Source of the DNA: CAVOHU01 sp963843385
Lineage (GTDB): Bacteria; Acidobacteriota; Vicinamibacteria; Vicinamibacterales; JAKQTR01
Direction of reading: 5' to 3'
NCBI GenBank assembly: GCA_963843385.1
Contig: CAWJJY010000005.1
Location: 620,001 to 684,000, forward strand
DNA length: 64,000 bases
Positions 63,057-64,000 of this stretch are shown in pieces. The translations under genes were made by a program, and so were the position numbers. Under the pieces are notes generated by a model. The model saw only the letters and a program-made list of their open reading frames with translations. It made no database searches and was not told the DNA's origin. Positions within the stretch are counted from its first letter, which is position 1. Every line of letters begins with the position of its first letter.

Positions 63057-63232
63057 AGTGCCTCCGGGCAATCAAGAAACACGCCTGATTCTTGGACCCG
63101 GGAACAAGACATCTGGATCCCGCCCTGAGGCTCGCCAGGAGTCCCCGAGCACAACCTTCCGGACCTGCGCACCCAACCGAAGGCGCCTCCGGGCCAGGCA
63201 GAAAGGCGATCTGGATTGGGCCGCCAACCGCA

Positions 63233-63238
63233 TATAAT
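63233..63238 (+). promoter_or_regulatory. Consensus -10 hexamer TATAAT
   Basis: TATAAT lies about 50 bp before ATG 63290. No good -35 is seen at the right distance. Confidence 0.45.
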
Positions 63239-63289
63239 GGCCGCGCCCCCCGTTCCGGACCATCCCGACACCCTGCAGAGGTTCCCGTA

Positions 63290-63841
63290 ATGCACACGAA
63301 GTTTGCGGCGATCTGCGTCGGAATCTCCATCGCCCTCGCGCTTCCGGCACCAGCGCGGGGACAAGAGGGCCCAGGATTCAACCAGAGCTTCGGCCGCGGC
63401 AAGATCATTCTGAAGGACCTGACGAGGTTCGAGGCGCGCGACCTTCAATTCGCGGGAGACACGCTCTCCTTCACCGACACGGCCACCGGCCGGCGGCTCT
63501 CGATTCCGACCAGTGATGTCGAGTGGGTGTCGCACAAGAAGAACATGGTCGTCTGGGGCGCGGTCACCGGCGGTGGCCTGATGCTGCTCTCGGGCCTGGC
63601 GGCCTACGCGCAGGTCGAGGCCGATCCCTACCTGGAGACCCGGAGCAACGCCGGCACCGTCATCGCCGGGCTCACCCTGGGAGGTGCGGTGGTCGGCGCG
63701 CTGATCGGTTCTGCGTTCTCGACAGAGAAGACGGTCTACGAGAAGGGGCGATTCAAGGTCAGCCTGGCGCTCCCGATGACGGGGAGTGGCGCTGGGCCGG
63801 CCGCAGGACTATCGTTTGCACGCGTAAGCCTGGCCTTCTAG
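63290..63841 (+). CDS. Exported hypothetical membrane protein
   Basis: The 183-residue product has a signal peptide (FAAICVGISIALALPAPARG then QEG). A small domain follows (KIILKDLTRFEARDLQFAGD, FTDTATGRRLSIPTSDVEWV), then two hydrophobic Gly-rich helices, MVVWGAVTGGGLMLLSGLAA and TVIAGLTLGGAVVGALIG, of the type seen in glycine-zipper membrane proteins. The C-terminus has short amphipathic strands. I recognise no family. Confidence 0.7.
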   Translation: MHTKFAAICVGISIALALPAPARGQEGPGFNQSFGRGKIILKDLTRFEARDLQFAGDTLSFTDTATGRRLSIPTSDVEWVSHKKNMVVWGAVTGGGLMLLSGLAAYAQVEADPYLETRSNAGTVIAGLTLGGAVVGALIGSAFSTEKTVYEKGRFKVSLALPMTGSGAGPAAGLSFARVSLAF

Positions 63842-63905
63842 CCGGTCGGACACATTGAGGCGGCCGCACCGGCCGCCGTCAGATTCGAGTCACAGGAGGA
63901 TGTCG

Positions 63906-64000
63906 ATGAAGAAGAAACTGGTTCTCCTCGTCGTCATGTTGTCGGTTCTCGGCGCCTGCACGCATCGCGTCGATGTTGCGCTCCGTCCGGACTTCAAGGC
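63906..64000 (+). CDS. Lipoprotein N-terminus, truncated by the window edge
   Basis: ATG 63906 is preceded by AGGAGG. The 31 visible residues are a lipoprotein signal peptide, KKKLVLLVVMLSVLGACTHR, with lipobox LGAC; the mature sequence is not in the window. Confidence 0.75.
   Translation, partial: MKKKLVLLVVMLSVLGACTHRVDVALRPDFK

Overview
The window is GC-rich bacterial chromosome (roughly two thirds G+C by eye). I find no rRNA, tRNA, CRISPR array, transposase, integrase or phage gene. The gene content suggests an uncultured member of the Acidobacteriota, possibly a Vicinamibacteria-like lineage: small secreted proteins of the VPFxF/PAGxY type, membrane proteins with an N-terminal RGWKxI helix-turn-helix, a Ser/Thr kinase with a polytopic C-terminus, and Tat-exported DUF362 and aldo/keto reductase proteins. 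This placement is inference; there is no rRNA to test it.

Layout. 1-5.2 kb holds a broken methyltransferase region, pgeF and acpS (divergent, 11 bp apart), a SpoVG-like protein and a radical SAM protein. 5.3-22.1 kb (minus strand) is an almost complete dcw cluster: mraZ-rsmH-ftsL-ftsI-murE-murF-mraY-murD-ftsW-murG-murC-ftsQ-ftsA-ftsZ. It has a good sigma70 promoter and three 10-bp-spaced MraZ boxes, but no murB or ddl. 22.4-32.9 kb (plus) holds a YchF-type GTPase, then glycosyltransferases, nucleotide-sugar epimerases and a sugar aminotransferase for a surface glycan, then a secreted STN-like protein, a GNAT protein and YqeY. 33.6-37.2 kb has the lipid II flippase murJ, an MFS transporter and a rhomboid protease. 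37.2-37.7 kb is a remarkable heptanucleotide-repeat element. 37.7-42.3 kb has an SDR, a cupin, a fused 2-oxoacid dehydrogenase E1 and a periplasmic propeller-like protein. 42.5-45.5 kb holds part of the ATP synthase (atpB, atpE, and atpZ-atpI on the opposite strand). 45.9-54.6 kb has a secreted protein behind a sigma54-type promoter, an ANK/MATE-like membrane protein, a cyclophilin-FKBP fusion, a kinase, a beta-lactamase-like enzyme and a SixA-like phosphatase. 54.7-57.5 kb holds three related genes, which I consider the best candidate for an undescribed system. 57.7-64 kb encodes exported proteins, a pirin and a lipoprotein that runs off the window.

Three themes deserve attention. First, the trio at 54.7-57.5 kb: two HTH/single-membrane-span/periplasmic-domain proteins and one exported protein appear to share a beta-rich domain, and two of them carry a C-terminal cysteine motif with identical spacing. 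A 31-bp sequence made of three 10-bp-spaced TGNCGC repeats lies upstream of the third gene and recurs (27 of 31 identical) at 33.2 kb. Second, unrelated intergenic tracts at 12.7, 37.2 and 61.9 kb are all built from 7-nt units, two of them arranged as inverted arms. Third, five conserved reading frames (a methyltransferase, ftsI, murE, the E1 gene and a secreted protein) are each broken in a way that removal of one base repairs. Because murE and ftsI are essential, insertion-type sequencing error is the likeliest explanation.
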